NCBI RefSeq assembly: GCF_024661895.1
Contig: NZ_CP102453.1
Coordinates: forward strand, 2,542,001-2,606,000
Source: Fundicoccus culcitae
GTDB lineage: Bacteria > Bacillota > Bacilli > Lactobacillales > Aerococcaceae
Length of the DNA: 64,000 nt
Direction of reading: 5' to 3'
Made by a program: the position numbers and the translations under genes. The notes under the pieces are model-generated. The model was not told the DNA's origin and did no database searches. It saw only the letters and a list, made by a program, of their open reading frames with translations. The first letter of the stretch is position 1; the number at the start of each line of letters is the position of its first letter. Below are positions 1-8,995 of the stretch, one piece after another.

Positions 1-615
1 ATATTCGGTGCAAGTCATGCAGGAATATTAACACAAGAATTATTTTATCGTGCTGGAGGACTTATGACCATTAATCCTATTTTTGGTGAATCTGTTATAG
101 TTAATGTTAGTCCTATTACTCATACTTCTAAGATGGAACGATTAGAAGGATATGGAACTTTATTAGCAAATAAAACAAAATTTAAAAAAGAAGATGTATT
201 GATTTTACATTCTGTTTCTGGGCGAAATCCAGTCACTATTGAATTAGCTATAGAAGCGAAAAAATTAGGAGTAAAAACAATTTGTCTAACTAGTATAGCA
301 TACTCGAAGACCGTTAGTTCACGTCATTCTTCTGGAAAAAATCTTTATGAATATTGTGATTTTGTAATTGATAATCATGGAGAAATTGGTGATGGAACTT
401 GTTCAATTCCAAATGTTGAACAAAAAGTGGGTCCTACTTCAACAGTTATTGGAGCTGCGATTTTAAATTCAATAGTTGTTGAAACAGTGAGAAAATTAAA
501 GGAAAATGGAATGAAAACACCACCTATATTTTACAGTGCTAATTTAGATGATGGTGATGCCTTGAATCAACAATTATTTGAAGAATATCAAGACTCTATT
601 CATTATGAGTATTAG
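1..615 (+). CDS. SIS-domain (sugar isomerase-like) protein, 5' end outside window
   Basis: The reading frame is open from the first base, so the gene starts upstream of the window; an internal Met at position 64 should not be taken as the start. The visible 204 codons carry SIS-fold signatures: GASHAGILTQE at the beginning, a Ser/Gly-rich sugar-phosphate segment (HSVSGRNPVTIELAIEAK), and TSIAYSKTVSSRH. SIS domains bind phosphosugars in isomerases and sugar-responsive regulators. The lack of a visible DNA-binding domain and the ending shortly after the SIS fold fit the small UPF0309-like sugar isomerase group. Substrate cannot be told. It is followed by a strong bidirectional terminator. Confidence 0.75.
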   Translation: MFGASHAGILTQELFYRAGGLMTINPIFGESVIVNVSPITHTSKMERLEGYGTLLANKTKFKKEDVLILHSVSGRNPVTIELAIEAKKLGVKTICLTSIAYSKTVSSRHSSGKNLYEYCDFVIDNHGEIGDGTCSIPNVEQKVGPTSTVIGAAILNSIVVETVRKLKENGMKTPPIFYSANLDDGDALNQQLFEEYQDSIHYEY

Positions 616-718
616 CAACAATTGAACAGATAGAAATATATCTCAATTTCTAAAAGATTAAATGGAAAAATTCATATGATATATCCATCCTAAATTAATA
701 GTATACGATGAGAATAAT

Positions 719-758
719 AAAAGTGAGTTGCTATGAAGATAAATAGCAACTCACTTTT
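719..758. terminator. Bidirectional rho-independent terminator
   Basis: A perfect 16-bp stem (AAAAGTGAGTTGCTAT with its complement) closes an 8-nt loop, with A and T runs on either side. It lies between the convergent SIS-domain gene and the helicase gene, so it can end both transcripts. Confidence 0.85.
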
Positions 759-772
759 TAGATAAAATAATA

Positions 773-3637
773 TTAAAACTCAGCCTTCTCCGGCTCAAAC
801 TCCTGATACAAATCAATTGGCATCTTATTATGTAACGCTAACTGGATTTCAATCGGTTTCTCGTTTCGATGACTAATGGCATCAGCGGTTCCGATATAAG
901 TATATCTTTGAGTTACATTATTAATAGTGCTGTATTTTCTGACAAATAAATGGAGAGTTACTCCATAATCGAGATTGTATATTAGTTTTTTTCCTAAAGG
1001 AGTTTCTGGTGATGCTGAATTAGGACTTTCCCATTGAAAGTGTTCTTGATTAATAAACTTATCTTTGTATTTTATTCTTTCGCTTATTTCTTCTTCTTTA
1101 TGTAGATTAATTATTAGACAATACGATTTCGAGTCTTTATCAAATAGAGTTACACCTTTTCCTGTAAGGGCTCTAAATGGTTTTCTGAAGTTCAATACAT
1201 ATGTTAAATCTTGTAAACTATATTCAGAATACAGTTTTAAAAATGGAGTACCGTAATTTGTTTTTCCTTGTTCTAATTGGTAGCGCAATAACCCATAGTG
1301 AATTAGGTCACTAAGGATAGTGTGATAAGTAGGATTCTTAATAATTTTTGTTAGTTGTTCATTAAATAAATATGTATCATCATTACCTTTAGTTAAAGTT
1401 ATAAAGTTATATTTTTTATTATGATTTGGATATCGTAATTCAAACATTTCTAATGCATGTAATGTAGAATCTAACTGATCGCCTTCAACGTATTTTTCCA
1501 CATTTTTAAGTGCAACTTCAAGTGTGAACGAATTTGTTGTTAATGCTAATTCTAGTATTGCTAAATCATGAGGTCTTTTCACTGGTAAAAAGCCTGAATA
1601 AGTTGAATAAATTGTCATAAAATCTTTATCAGAAATTATTTTTAAAATTTGACTATTATTTTTTTCTACTTTTGATAAAAATTGATAATAATTATCTGAT
1701 TTGTTAGCTGAAATTGATTCACTAAAAAAAAGTACTGGATCAGGTGCTCCTTCTAAAAGTAGATAATTTTGTAAATACCAAGGAATTCTTCCATTAAATG
1801 CACTTTTAAAAGTAGAATAATCCTCTTTTAAATATTTTAGAGAGTAAAAATTTTCATTTTCTAGTTGATTTAAGATTTGTTCTTTGGCTATTTTATCCAT
1901 TCGGATATTTGATGGACCAGGTATGCTTCTGAAATCATGTTTAACAGCATGCTTAATCTCTTTCTTATTTACAGAACGCGAACCATATAAGGCTATTGCG
2001 ATTAAAAATGATTTGCTATAATTTCCAATAAAATCTAAAATAGTTAAGAAACCTTTTGAATAATGTTTACGTAAACCTCTTCCTAATTGTTGTGTGAAAA
2101 TAATCGGTGATTCCGTAGGACGTAACATTAATATTTGATTTACACTCGGAATGTCAACTCCTTCATTGAACAATCCAACTGTAAAAATAATATTTAATGG
2201 TTGATTATCATCTTCAAGTAGTTTAATTTGTTTAAGTCTTTCTTTTCTAGAGGATTTATCAGTTAAATAAACTGCAGGAATGCCACGTTTATTAAATTCA
2301 GTTGCCATAAATTCAGCATGTTTTTTAGTAACACAAAATCCTATAGATTTTAGTTTTTTTCCATCAAATCCATAAAAATTCATACGGTCTATAATAAAAT
2401 CTACTCTACTAGTGATATTTAATTTTTCTGCAATTTGCTCTGGACTTAAATATTCATCGCTCAGATCGATCTCTGATTGATCTGTAATACCATAATAATG
2501 AAAAGGTACGAGTAATCCTTCTGATAAGGCTTCTCTTAAACGCACATCAATGGCTAGATTATTATCAAAAACGTCAAAAACATTTCCTTCATCAGGGCGT
2601 TCTGGAGTTGCTGTCATTCCTAATAAAAATTGTGGCTTAAAATAATTAATAATTTTCTGATAAGTTGAACTCGTGGCATGGTGTGCCTCATCAATAATAA
2701 TATAATCAAATTCATAAGGGTCAAACTTTTTATAATGATTACTCATCATAATGTTTGTTGAGAAAACATAGGTAGCATTTCGATATTCATTAACACCATT
2801 AAATAAGGATATTTCTTCGCTTGATATATTTAAAATTCTTGTAAAAGATTCAATAGCTTTTGTTAAAATAACATCACGGTGAACAATGAATAACATTTTA
2901 TTCGGTGCAACTCTTTTAACATCAAAAGCAGCCATATAGGTTTTCCCTGTACCAGTTGCCGCTACAGCTAAAGCTCGTTCAGCTCCATTTTCGCGTAAGG
3001 CTTCTAATGCATCTACTGCTTTTAATTGCATGGAATTAGGTTTTAATCGTGTCTGTAAGGGGAATGTATAAATTTGTCTGCTAGGTGGATCTTCTATCAT
3101 GTCACCTTTATGAACCTCAGTATAAAATTTTTCATAATCTAATAAAAACTCATGTGTATCAGATTCACATTGGTCCCAAATATTATTGAAGCTCTCTTTT
3201 AAATATGACAAAAAATCATTTTTCTCATCACTTTCTTTAGCAATAACTTGTAAGTTCCATTCAATATTACTTTTCAATGCGTAGTTTGTTAAATTAGATG
3301 ATCCAATAATAACTTTATAATAAGTATCATATTCAAAGATATATGCTTTTGGATGAAATCCTTGTGTTTCAGTTGCTTGAAAGATTCGAACATCTAAGTT
3401 ATCAAAGTCCATTAATTTACGAACAGCTTTTGGATCAGTATAATTTAAATAAGTTCCTGTAATCAGCTTGCCAGGTATCCCTTTTTCTTTCGCTATTTGT
3501 AAACTATCCAATAGTAATTGGACTCCTGAGTAACTAACGAATGCAACATTAAAATAGAAACGGTGACATTCTTCAATGGATTGTGTTATTACATCTAATA
3601 AATTCAGTTTAGTAGTATTATTAACTAATGTATACAT
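773..3637 (-). CDS. PLD-nuclease-like / SF2 helicase / DUF3427 fusion protein
   Basis: A protein of about 954 residues. The N-terminal ~170 residues hold a phospholipase-D-like nuclease module with HPKAYIF (about residue 95) and GSSNLT (about 112). An SF2 helicase core follows: Walker A ATGTGKT (about 230), DEAH box IIDEAHHA, motif III GMTATPER and motif VI QQLGRGLRK. The C-terminal ~350 residues match the DUF3427 region usually found after such helicases. Start chosen at the second Met, nine codon bases after an AGAGG ribosome site; an upstream ATG three codons earlier overlaps that site. The NUDIX gene lies a few bases upstream in the same direction, so the two form an operon. Related architectures occur in DNA repair or anti-phage islands; a defence role here is inference. 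Confidence 0.85.
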   Translation of the reverse strand: MYTLVNNTTKLNLLDVITQSIEECHRFYFNVAFVSYSGVQLLLDSLQIAKEKGIPGKLITGTYLNYTDPKAVRKLMDFDNLDVRIFQATETQGFHPKAYIFEYDTYYKVIIGSSNLTNYALKSNIEWNLQVIAKESDEKNDFLSYLKESFNNIWDQCESDTHEFLLDYEKFYTEVHKGDMIEDPPSRQIYTFPLQTRLKPNSMQLKAVDALEALRENGAERALAVAATGTGKTYMAAFDVKRVAPNKMLFIVHRDVILTKAIESFTRILNISSEEISLFNGVNEYRNATYVFSTNIMMSNHYKKFDPYEFDYIIIDEAHHATSSTYQKIINYFKPQFLLGMTATPERPDEGNVFDVFDNNLAIDVRLREALSEGLLVPFHYYGITDQSEIDLSDEYLSPEQIAEKLNITSRVDFIIDRMNFYGFDGKKLKSIGFCVTKKHAEFMATEFNKRGIPAVYLTDKSSRKERLKQIKLLEDDNQPLNIIFTVGLFNEGVDIPSVNQILMLRPTESPIIFTQQLGRGLRKHYSKGFLTILDFIGNYSKSFLIAIALYGSRSVNKKEIKHAVKHDFRSIPGPSNIRMDKIAKEQILNQLENENFYSLKYLKEDYSTFKSAFNGRIPWYLQNYLLLEGAPDPVLFFSESISANKSDNYYQFLSKVEKNNSQILKIISDKDFMTIYSTYSGFLPVKRPHDLAILELALTTNSFTLEVALKNVEKYVEGDQLDSTLHALEMFELRYPNHNKKYNFITLTKGNDDTYLFNEQLTKIIKNPTYHTILSDLIHYGLLRYQLEQGKTNYGTPFLKLYSEYSLQDLTYVLNFRKPFRALTGKGVTLFDKDSKSYCLIINLHKEEEISERIKYKDKFINQEHFQWESPNSASPETPLGKKLIYNLDYGVTLHLFVRKYSTINNVTQRYTYIGTADAISHRNEKPIEIQLALHNKMPIDLYQEFEPEKAEF

Positions 3638-3649
3638 TGACAACATCCT

Positions 3650-4042
3650 CTAGTTTTCATTTAATAAAATATCAATGGTTGGTATATCAGCTGGTGCCCA
3701 ATTAAGTGTTTTTAATTGATTGATTGGTAACCACTTTACGTCTATATGTTCTGTTAACTTAGGTTGCCCATCAATCAAGAGACAGTTAAAGGTAGTTAGA
3801 TTGACAAACCCAAAATCATATTCATATCTATTAGTTGTTATTTTATCCAACACTTTAATCTGACATTGTAATTCTTCTTTTATTTCTCTTTCAAGAGCTT
3901 CTCTATCGGTTTCTCCAGCTTCAATTTTTCCACCAGGAAATTCCCATAATTCGGCTAATGATTTTCCAGGACCTCTTTGAGCGCAAAAAATCAGGTTATC
4001 TGATTGGATAACGGCCCCGACTACTTGGATTTCTTTCTTCAT
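3650..4042 (-). CDS. NUDIX hydrolase, MutT / 8-oxo-dGTP diphosphatase type
   Basis: A complete 130-residue NUDIX protein. The NUDIX box GGKIEAGETDREALEREIKEE spans residues 37-57 and has all the metal-binding Glu residues of GX5EX7REUXEEXGU. WEFPGG just before it is typical of MutT-like (deoxy)nucleoside triphosphate pyrophosphohydrolases, which clear oxidised or modified nucleotides to monophosphates. A good ribosome site (AAGGAAGG) lies seven bases before the ATG. It is the first gene of a two-gene operon with the PLD-helicase-DUF3427 gene. The ~155-bp gap upstream is AT-rich and must hold the operon promoter; I see only weak boxes (TTTAAA and TATATT, 16 bp apart, on the minus strand). The true substrate is unknown. 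Confidence 0.88.
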   Translation of the reverse strand: MKKEIQVVGAVIQSDNLIFCAQRGPGKSLAELWEFPGGKIEAGETDREALEREIKEELQCQIKVLDKITTNRYEYDFGFVNLTTFNCLLIDGQPKLTEHIDVKWLPINQLKTLNWAPADIPTIDILLNEN

Positions 4043-4199
4043 GAAATAGACCTTCCTTGGTAAATGATAATATACTAATAATATGTAGAATTTAAACGAA
4101 TAAAATAAATATTTAATAGAATGAGATTGTTAATTCGTAAAAGGAAATAGTGACTAATAATAATTTTCTGAAAATATAATTGTATCGCATTGTATATAA

Positions 4200-4853
4200 C
4201 TATGTATTGAATAATTTCTTTATTGTTGACATATTTAAATTATATGGAATATCTAAATGACTTAACATTGAAAGGTAGGCTTTGTTAGGATCTTTGTTTT
4301 TAATAGCCTCATAGATTTTCTTGTGTTCAGATAATGCTGAATCCATTCTATCATCGTAATAATAAGCATGAGATGCTAGAAATCTTACAATATAGCTATA
4401 CTTTTCAAAGATTGAAATCATCATTTTATTTTGATTTGATGATACAATTAGAAAATGAAAATTTAAGTCTTCTTTAACAAAGTCATTTATATTTTTTCCA
4501 GTATTTAATATAATATCTTGTTTATTTAAGGATTCCTGAATTTTTTTAATAAGAATAGGAGAAATATTTTTGGCTAAAATTTGTGATTGGTAACATTCAA
4601 CAGCAACTCTTACATGATAGGTATCTAATACATCAGATTCAGTAAATTTATGCAGTCTAAACCCTTTATTAGGAACAATATCTACCACGGATTGTTCTGA
4701 TAATAGATTAATAGCATCACGCATAGGAGTTCTTGAAATTCCAAATTCTTTAGATAATTCTGTTGCAGAATATATAGTATTATAATCTAGTTCTTGATTA
4801 TTAATTTTTTCTAATAAAAGACTTATAGCTTTGTCTTTAAAATTTTCAGTCAT
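4200..4853 (-). CDS. GntR-family transcriptional regulator, FadR subfamily (FCD domain)
   Basis: A 217-residue protein. The N-terminal winged helix includes SATELSKEFGISRTPMRDAI (about residues 26-45), the GntR recognition helix, followed by the wing NKGFRLHKF. The rest is all-alpha and contains the FCD-type metal/ligand residues (DTYHVRVAVE, NFHFLIV, HKKIYEAI). FCD members respond to carboxylates and sugar acids. It is transcribed divergently from the dehydrogenase/kinase pair. A 16-bp palindrome of the kind GntR/FCD regulators bind sits just downstream of their promoter, so it probably represses that pair until a sugar acid is present. Confidence 0.88.
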   Translation of the reverse strand: MTENFKDKAISLLLEKINNQELDYNTIYSATELSKEFGISRTPMRDAINLLSEQSVVDIVPNKGFRLHKFTESDVLDTYHVRVAVECYQSQILAKNISPILIKKIQESLNKQDIILNTGKNINDFVKEDLNFHFLIVSSNQNKMMISIFEKYSYIVRFLASHAYYYDDRMDSALSEHKKIYEAIKNKDPNKAYLSMLSHLDIPYNLNMSTIKKLFNT

Positions 4854-4897
4854 AACATCACCAAACTTATAATAACATATAAAAGATTTGTAGACTA

Positions 4898-4951
4898 TTG
4901 ACTTAAGCGGTTACAGACATTAAAATAGGTGTGTTGGTATACCGGTATACC
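4898..4951 (+). promoter_or_regulatory. SigmaA promoter with cre-like box and GntR operator
   Basis: TTGACT (4898-4903) and TAAAAT (4921-4926) are 17 bp apart. The spacer contains TAAGCGGTTACA, a cre-like (CcpA) sequence with two or three mismatches. A perfect 16-bp palindrome GGTATACCGGTATACC lies at 4936-4951, from about the transcription start. It is two copies of GGTATACC, a half-site style common for FCD-type GntR repressors. This explains dual control by carbon source and by the divergent GntR protein; binding itself is inferred. Confidence 0.75.
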
Positions 4952-4966
4952 GGAAAGGGTGATGTA

Positions 4967-5833
4967 ATGATTGGATTTATTGGATTAGGAATAATGGGAC
5001 ATCCAATGGCAAAAAGACTTGTAGAGGCAGGGTTTAACGTCGTAGTTTCAGACTTAGATGAAAATAAAGTAGAAGATTTGATTTCAATTGGTGCGATTAG
5101 AGGGAATAATAGAGTAATTGCGAATAAATGTGAATTAGTAATTTTAATGCTTCCTTCTTATGAAAGTAGTATTGATGTGCTTTTTGGTGATAATGGTTTA
5201 ATTTCATCAGAAAATAATATAGTCAAGTATATTTGCAACATGGCTTCTATAAGTCCAGGTGAATCGATAGAAATATCAGATATGTTAAAAGAAGTGGGTA
5301 TTGAATATATTGATGGACCAGTAAGTGGGGGAGAAGCTGGAGCAACAAGTGGTTCTTTAGCAATAATGGTAGGTGGGAATGAAGGAGTTTTACAAAAATT
5401 CGAAAAGTACTTGAAACACCTTTCTTCAAGTATTACATTGTGTGGCTCAATTGGTGCAGGTTCCTCAGTTAAATTAGCTAATCAAGTAATCGTAAATGGA
5501 ACTATATCTATAATTGCAGAATCTTTCAACATGTTAGAAAAATCAAATATTGATGTAACCATTGCATATGATGCGATAAAAAATGGTTTAGCATCTAGTA
5601 AAGTGTTAGATCGAATGATCCCATTTTTAGTTTCTAGAGAATTTAAAGCTGGAGGAACTCTTTCTATAAACTATAAAGATATTAATAATATTATTAAAAC
5701 TGCTGATAATAAACTGATATCAGTACCTCACTCAGTAATAGTTAAAGACCAAATGAAAACTTTAATTAATAGAGGTGAATCGCAGTCAGATCATACTGTT
5801 TTAATCAAATACTATGAACTAATTAATAGTTAG
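4967..5833 (+). CDS. NAD(P)-dependent beta-hydroxyacid dehydrogenase (HIBADH / tetronate dehydrogenase-like)
   Basis: A 288-residue protein in the 3-hydroxyisobutyrate dehydrogenase superfamily. GFIGLGIMGHPMAKRL at residues 3-18 is the Rossmann dinucleotide motif. DGPVSGGEAGA (about residue 115) is the substrate loop, and SSVKLANQ (about 165) carries the catalytic Lys. Start set at ATG 4967 behind GGAAAGGG; an upstream in-frame GTG at 4931 would overlap the promoter/operator and is rejected. The next gene, 13 bp on, is a DUF1537 four-carbon acid sugar kinase. By the known LtnD/OtnK pathways it probably oxidises an L-threonate- or D-erythronate-like acid at C2. Tartronate semialdehyde reductase is the alternative reading. 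Confidence 0.8.
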   Translation: MIGFIGLGIMGHPMAKRLVEAGFNVVVSDLDENKVEDLISIGAIRGNNRVIANKCELVILMLPSYESSIDVLFGDNGLISSENNIVKYICNMASISPGESIEISDMLKEVGIEYIDGPVSGGEAGATSGSLAIMVGGNEGVLQKFEKYLKHLSSSITLCGSIGAGSSVKLANQVIVNGTISIIAESFNMLEKSNIDVTIAYDAIKNGLASSKVLDRMIPFLVSREFKAGGTLSINYKDINNIIKTADNKLISVPHSVIVKDQMKTLINRGESQSDHTVLIKYYELINS

Positions 5834-5846
5834 GAGTGGTTTTGAT

Positions 5847-7217
5847 TTGGAAAATAAAACAAATAATTATATTGAAGATGAAATTGAATTGAAACTAATA
5901 AATGAAAAACCTAGAAATCTAAAAATAATAGTTTTAGACGATGATCCTACAGGATCTCAGACATTATCAGATGTCCCGATTTATACTGCTTGGGATGAAA
6001 ATACATTAAGAAAAGCATTTAAAGAAACAAGTCCTATGTTCTATATTCTTACAAATTCTAGAGCATTATCTAAAAAAGAAACTATAAAAGTTCATAGTGA
6101 TATTATGCACAATTTAACAATAATAGGAAAATCACTTAGTTCCAAATTTCTTATCGTAAGTAGAAGTGATTCTACTTTAAGAGGACATTATCCAATTGAG
6201 ACTCAGATAATTTCTGAGTTTATTCCAGATTTGGATGGTGAAATAATTTGTCCAGCATTTATAGAGAGCGGAAGAGTAACTATAGATAATGTTCACTATA
6301 TTATGGAAAATAATATTTTACTACCTGTAAATAAAACTGAATTTGCTAAAGATAATACTTTTGGCTATGAAAATGCAAACCTAATTGATTATATTAAAGA
6401 GAAGCACGAAAGAGAGGATATTTCTATAGAAAGTATTTCACTGGATAATTTAAGAAGCTTCAATGAAAGTGAAATAATGAATATTTTAATAAATATTTCA
6501 AATTTTGGAAAAATAATAGTGAATGCAGAAAACTATTTAGATTTAAAAATCTTTGTATTGTTTTTGTTTAAAGCAATTAACAAAGGAAAAAAATTTGTAG
6601 TTAGGTCTGCGGCTTCGATAGTAAAGCTTTTAGGGATTCAATTTTCAGATAATATTATTAATGATATCACTCAAGATTCAAAAAATAAGAATGGAGCAAT
6701 GTACATAATCGGTTCACACACAAATTTAACCACTAGACAATTTTCAAGACTCAAAAAAATTAAAGATATTTACTGTATTGAATTAGATGTTAAAAAATTT
6801 TTGTCAAAAAAAGAGAAAAAAGGTTATATAGAACAAATCTCAAAACTAATTGATAAGCATATTTTTAATAATACGACTGTTGTGATATATACCCAAAGAG
6901 AAGTGATTGTTGGAAATAATAAGGAAGAATCCTTATTAATATCAATTGAGATTTCTGATTCAATACAGCAAATTGTACAAAAATTATCAGTTAAACCAAG
7001 ATATATTTTAACTAAAGGAGGGATTACTTCAAGTGATATAGCAGTAAAGGCATTAGGTGTTAAGAAGGCGATGGTTATGGGGCAAATCATTAAAGGTGTC
7101 TCTGTTTGGCAATTAGGTTCCGAATCGAAGTTTAGAAAAATACCGTTTATTGTTTTTCCAGGAAATGTTGGTAATGAATGGTCATTAGTAGAAATTTATA
7201 ATAAATTATCGGTTTAA
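5847..7217 (+). CDS. Four-carbon acid sugar kinase (DUF1537, OtnK/DtnK-like)
   Basis: 456 residues, starting at TTG 13 bp after the dehydrogenase with an AGGAG ribosome site. The N-terminal domain begins with VLDDDPTGSQTLSDV (about 24-38), the hallmark of DUF1537 kinases, followed by SRSDSTLRGHY (about 105-115). The C-terminal nucleotide-binding domain has TKGGITSSDIA and FPGNVG. Characterised relatives phosphorylate 3-oxo-tetronates made by HIBADH-family dehydrogenases. It is the last gene of this short operon. The decarboxylase/aldolase that would finish the pathway (OtnC-like) is not in the window, so the pathway is incomplete here. Confidence 0.85.
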   Translation: MENKTNNYIEDEIELKLINEKPRNLKIIVLDDDPTGSQTLSDVPIYTAWDENTLRKAFKETSPMFYILTNSRALSKKETIKVHSDIMHNLTIIGKSLSSKFLIVSRSDSTLRGHYPIETQIISEFIPDLDGEIICPAFIESGRVTIDNVHYIMENNILLPVNKTEFAKDNTFGYENANLIDYIKEKHEREDISIESISLDNLRSFNESEIMNILINISNFGKIIVNAENYLDLKIFVLFLFKAINKGKKFVVRSAASIVKLLGIQFSDNIINDITQDSKNKNGAMYIIGSHTNLTTRQFSRLKKIKDIYCIELDVKKFLSKKEKKGYIEQISKLIDKHIFNNTTVVIYTQREVIVGNNKEESLLISIEISDSIQQIVQKLSVKPRYILTKGGITSSDIAVKALGVKKAMVMGQIIKGVSVWQLGSESKFRKIPFIVFPGNVGNEWSLVEIYNKLSV

Positions 7218-7312
7218 ACAATATAAAAAATATGGTATATCCTTGTACAAAAAATTATTAATTTAGATTGCTAATTATTAATTAAGTAGATTAAAAAAAT
7301 AGGAGGAGTATT

Positions 7313-7693
7313 ATGGTACAAAAATTATTACATGTTTGTTATAGAGTTCAAGATTTAGAGGCAACTTTGAAGTTTTATACTGAATTATTTGATTTTTCAA
7401 TTAGTAGAGAAGATAAATTTCCTGATGATAAATTTGATTTAGTATACTTAACTGTTCCAGGAAGTGATTTTGAAATAGAGTTAACATACAATTATGACAA
7501 TGGTCCCTATATAATTGGTGATGGTTATAGCCATTTAGCGATTGCTGTTGACGATCTTGATGATATGCATAAAAAATGTAAACAGGCAGGGTATCAAACT
7601 AGTGATTTAAAAGGGCTCCCTGGGACACCACCTACTTACTTTTTTGTGTCAGATCCAGATGGTTATCGTCTTGAAGTAATGTTAGAAAAATAA
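7313..7693 (+). CDS. VOC-superfamily protein, glyoxalase I-like
   Basis: 126 residues with the paired beta-alpha-beta-beta-beta modules of the VOC fold. HVCYRVQDLEATLKFYTELF opens the first half; the second half has GYSHLAIAVDDLD and ends DPDGYRLEVML. The likely metal ligands of lactoylglutathione lyase are in their usual places (His near residue 7, a Glu in the first half, His near 77, Glu near 122). It is preceded by GGAGGAG at good spacing. It stands alone between the kinase operon and a bidirectional terminator. It may detoxify methylglyoxal; another VOC function is possible. Confidence 0.75.
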   Translation: MVQKLLHVCYRVQDLEATLKFYTELFDFSISREDKFPDDKFDLVYLTVPGSDFEIELTYNYDNGPYIIGDGYSHLAIAVDDLDDMHKKCKQAGYQTSDLKGLPGTPPTYFFVSDPDGYRLEVMLEK

Positions 7694-7709
7694 GGTGCTT
7701 AGTATAAAT

Positions 7710-7755
7710 AAACAGACCTATTCAATGCTATTATTAGACTTGAATAGGTCTGTTT
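7710..7755. terminator. Bidirectional rho-independent terminator
   Basis: A perfect 16-bp stem (AAACAGACCTATTCAA and complement) around a 14-nt loop, between the convergent glyoxalase-like gene and the alcohol dehydrogenase gene. Confidence 0.85.
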
Positions 7756-7790
7756 ACATGAGAATTATTACAATTCAAATGATATTGTTT

Positions 7791-8963
7791 TTAATTATAA
7801 AAAGGATTCATACAAGATTCTAAAATGCGGATGATATCATCCTTAGATAGTGATATATATGATTTGGTTAAGTATGGTGAAGCTAATTCAGCTATTTCTG
7901 AAAAATGTTCATTTGATTTAACTCCTACTTCAGGTAAAGTGAGAGGTAATCCTGAGTTTGAGAAAAATTCATATGTCTCTCTAATACCTAATCTTGCAGT
8001 TTTAAAAATATCACTTTGTTGTGTGATGCCCCAAACGTTTTCAGCGTAAACTGCAAATTGCTTAACAGTATTCTGGTTGAGAACATAATTCATCCAACGA
8101 GGTATCAAGATTGCCATTCCGACTGCATGAGGAATATCATAATAGGCAGATAGTATATGCTCAATATGGTGACTTGACCATGGGCCTCCTTTTCCAAAAC
8201 TGATGATCCCATTTTGAGCTAAAGTTGATGCCCACATGAGGTTTGCTCTAGCATCATAATTTTCTGGTTCTTGTAAAACCATAGGTAAATAATGAATACA
8301 AGTTTTTAAAATGCTTTCGCATAACTTATCTTGAATATATACATCATCTTCTATGCTAAAATAAGTTTCTATTGTATGTGCCATTATATCAGCAGTGCCA
8401 GCAGCCGTTTGGTTTTTAGGGACGCTAAAAGTATAAGTGGGATCACAGATAGATGCATGTGGATATAACTTTTTATTGTATACATTAAGTTTTTCTTTGG
8501 TAATTGTGTTTGATATTACTGCAGAGGCATTCATTTCAGATCCTGTTGCTGAAAGAGTTAAAATATCTATAAGTGGCAAAACTTCTTCTATTCTCTTTGG
8601 ATGCTTAACTAAATCCCAAGCATCTCCATCATATTTCGAGGCAGCAGCAATCATCTTTGATGCATCAATAACAGATCCACCACCAACAGCTAAAATAACA
8701 TCAATTTGGTGTTCTTTGCACAATGTCGCTCCTTGTCTTACTGAATCAACTCGAGGATTTACCTCGATATTAGCTAATTCAACTATTTCATAATCAGCTA
8801 ATAATTCAATGATAGTATTATAAAGACCTGACCTTTTGACACTTCCGCCTCCGTATGTAAGCAAGACTCTTTTACCAAAAAGGTTTAGTAAATCAGGCAA
8901 ATTTTTTATTTGATCTTTTCCAAAGTACAATTTTGTTGGGATATTATAAACAAAATTTTTCAT
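7791..8963 (-). CDS. Iron-containing alcohol dehydrogenase (butanol dehydrogenase-like)
   Basis: 390 residues of the group III iron-dependent dehydrogenases. The nucleotide loop VGGGSVID lies near residue 95. Metal ligands are visible as the Asp and His of TADIMAHTIE (about 185-195) and two later His residues in HHIEHILSAYYDIPHAVG (about 260-280). It is the last gene of the leftward operon lsrR-lsrK-cupin-this gene and is followed by a terminator. That position suggests it reduces an aldehyde or ketone made during AI-2 processing, but no such role is established for the family, so this is inference. A general butanol/aldehyde reductase is the conservative call. Confidence 0.85.
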   Translation of the reverse strand: MKNFVYNIPTKLYFGKDQIKNLPDLLNLFGKRVLLTYGGGSVKRSGLYNTIIELLADYEIVELANIEVNPRVDSVRQGATLCKEHQIDVILAVGGGSVIDASKMIAAASKYDGDAWDLVKHPKRIEEVLPLIDILTLSATGSEMNASAVISNTITKEKLNVYNKKLYPHASICDPTYTFSVPKNQTAAGTADIMAHTIETYFSIEDDVYIQDKLCESILKTCIHYLPMVLQEPENYDARANLMWASTLAQNGIISFGKGGPWSSHHIEHILSAYYDIPHAVGMAILIPRWMNYVLNQNTVKQFAVYAENVWGITQQSDIFKTARLGIRETYEFFSNSGLPLTLPEVGVKSNEHFSEIAELASPYLTKSYISLSKDDIIRILESCMNPFYN

Positions 8964-8995
8964 TGAATCACTCCTAACACTAATTAATCTAGTAC

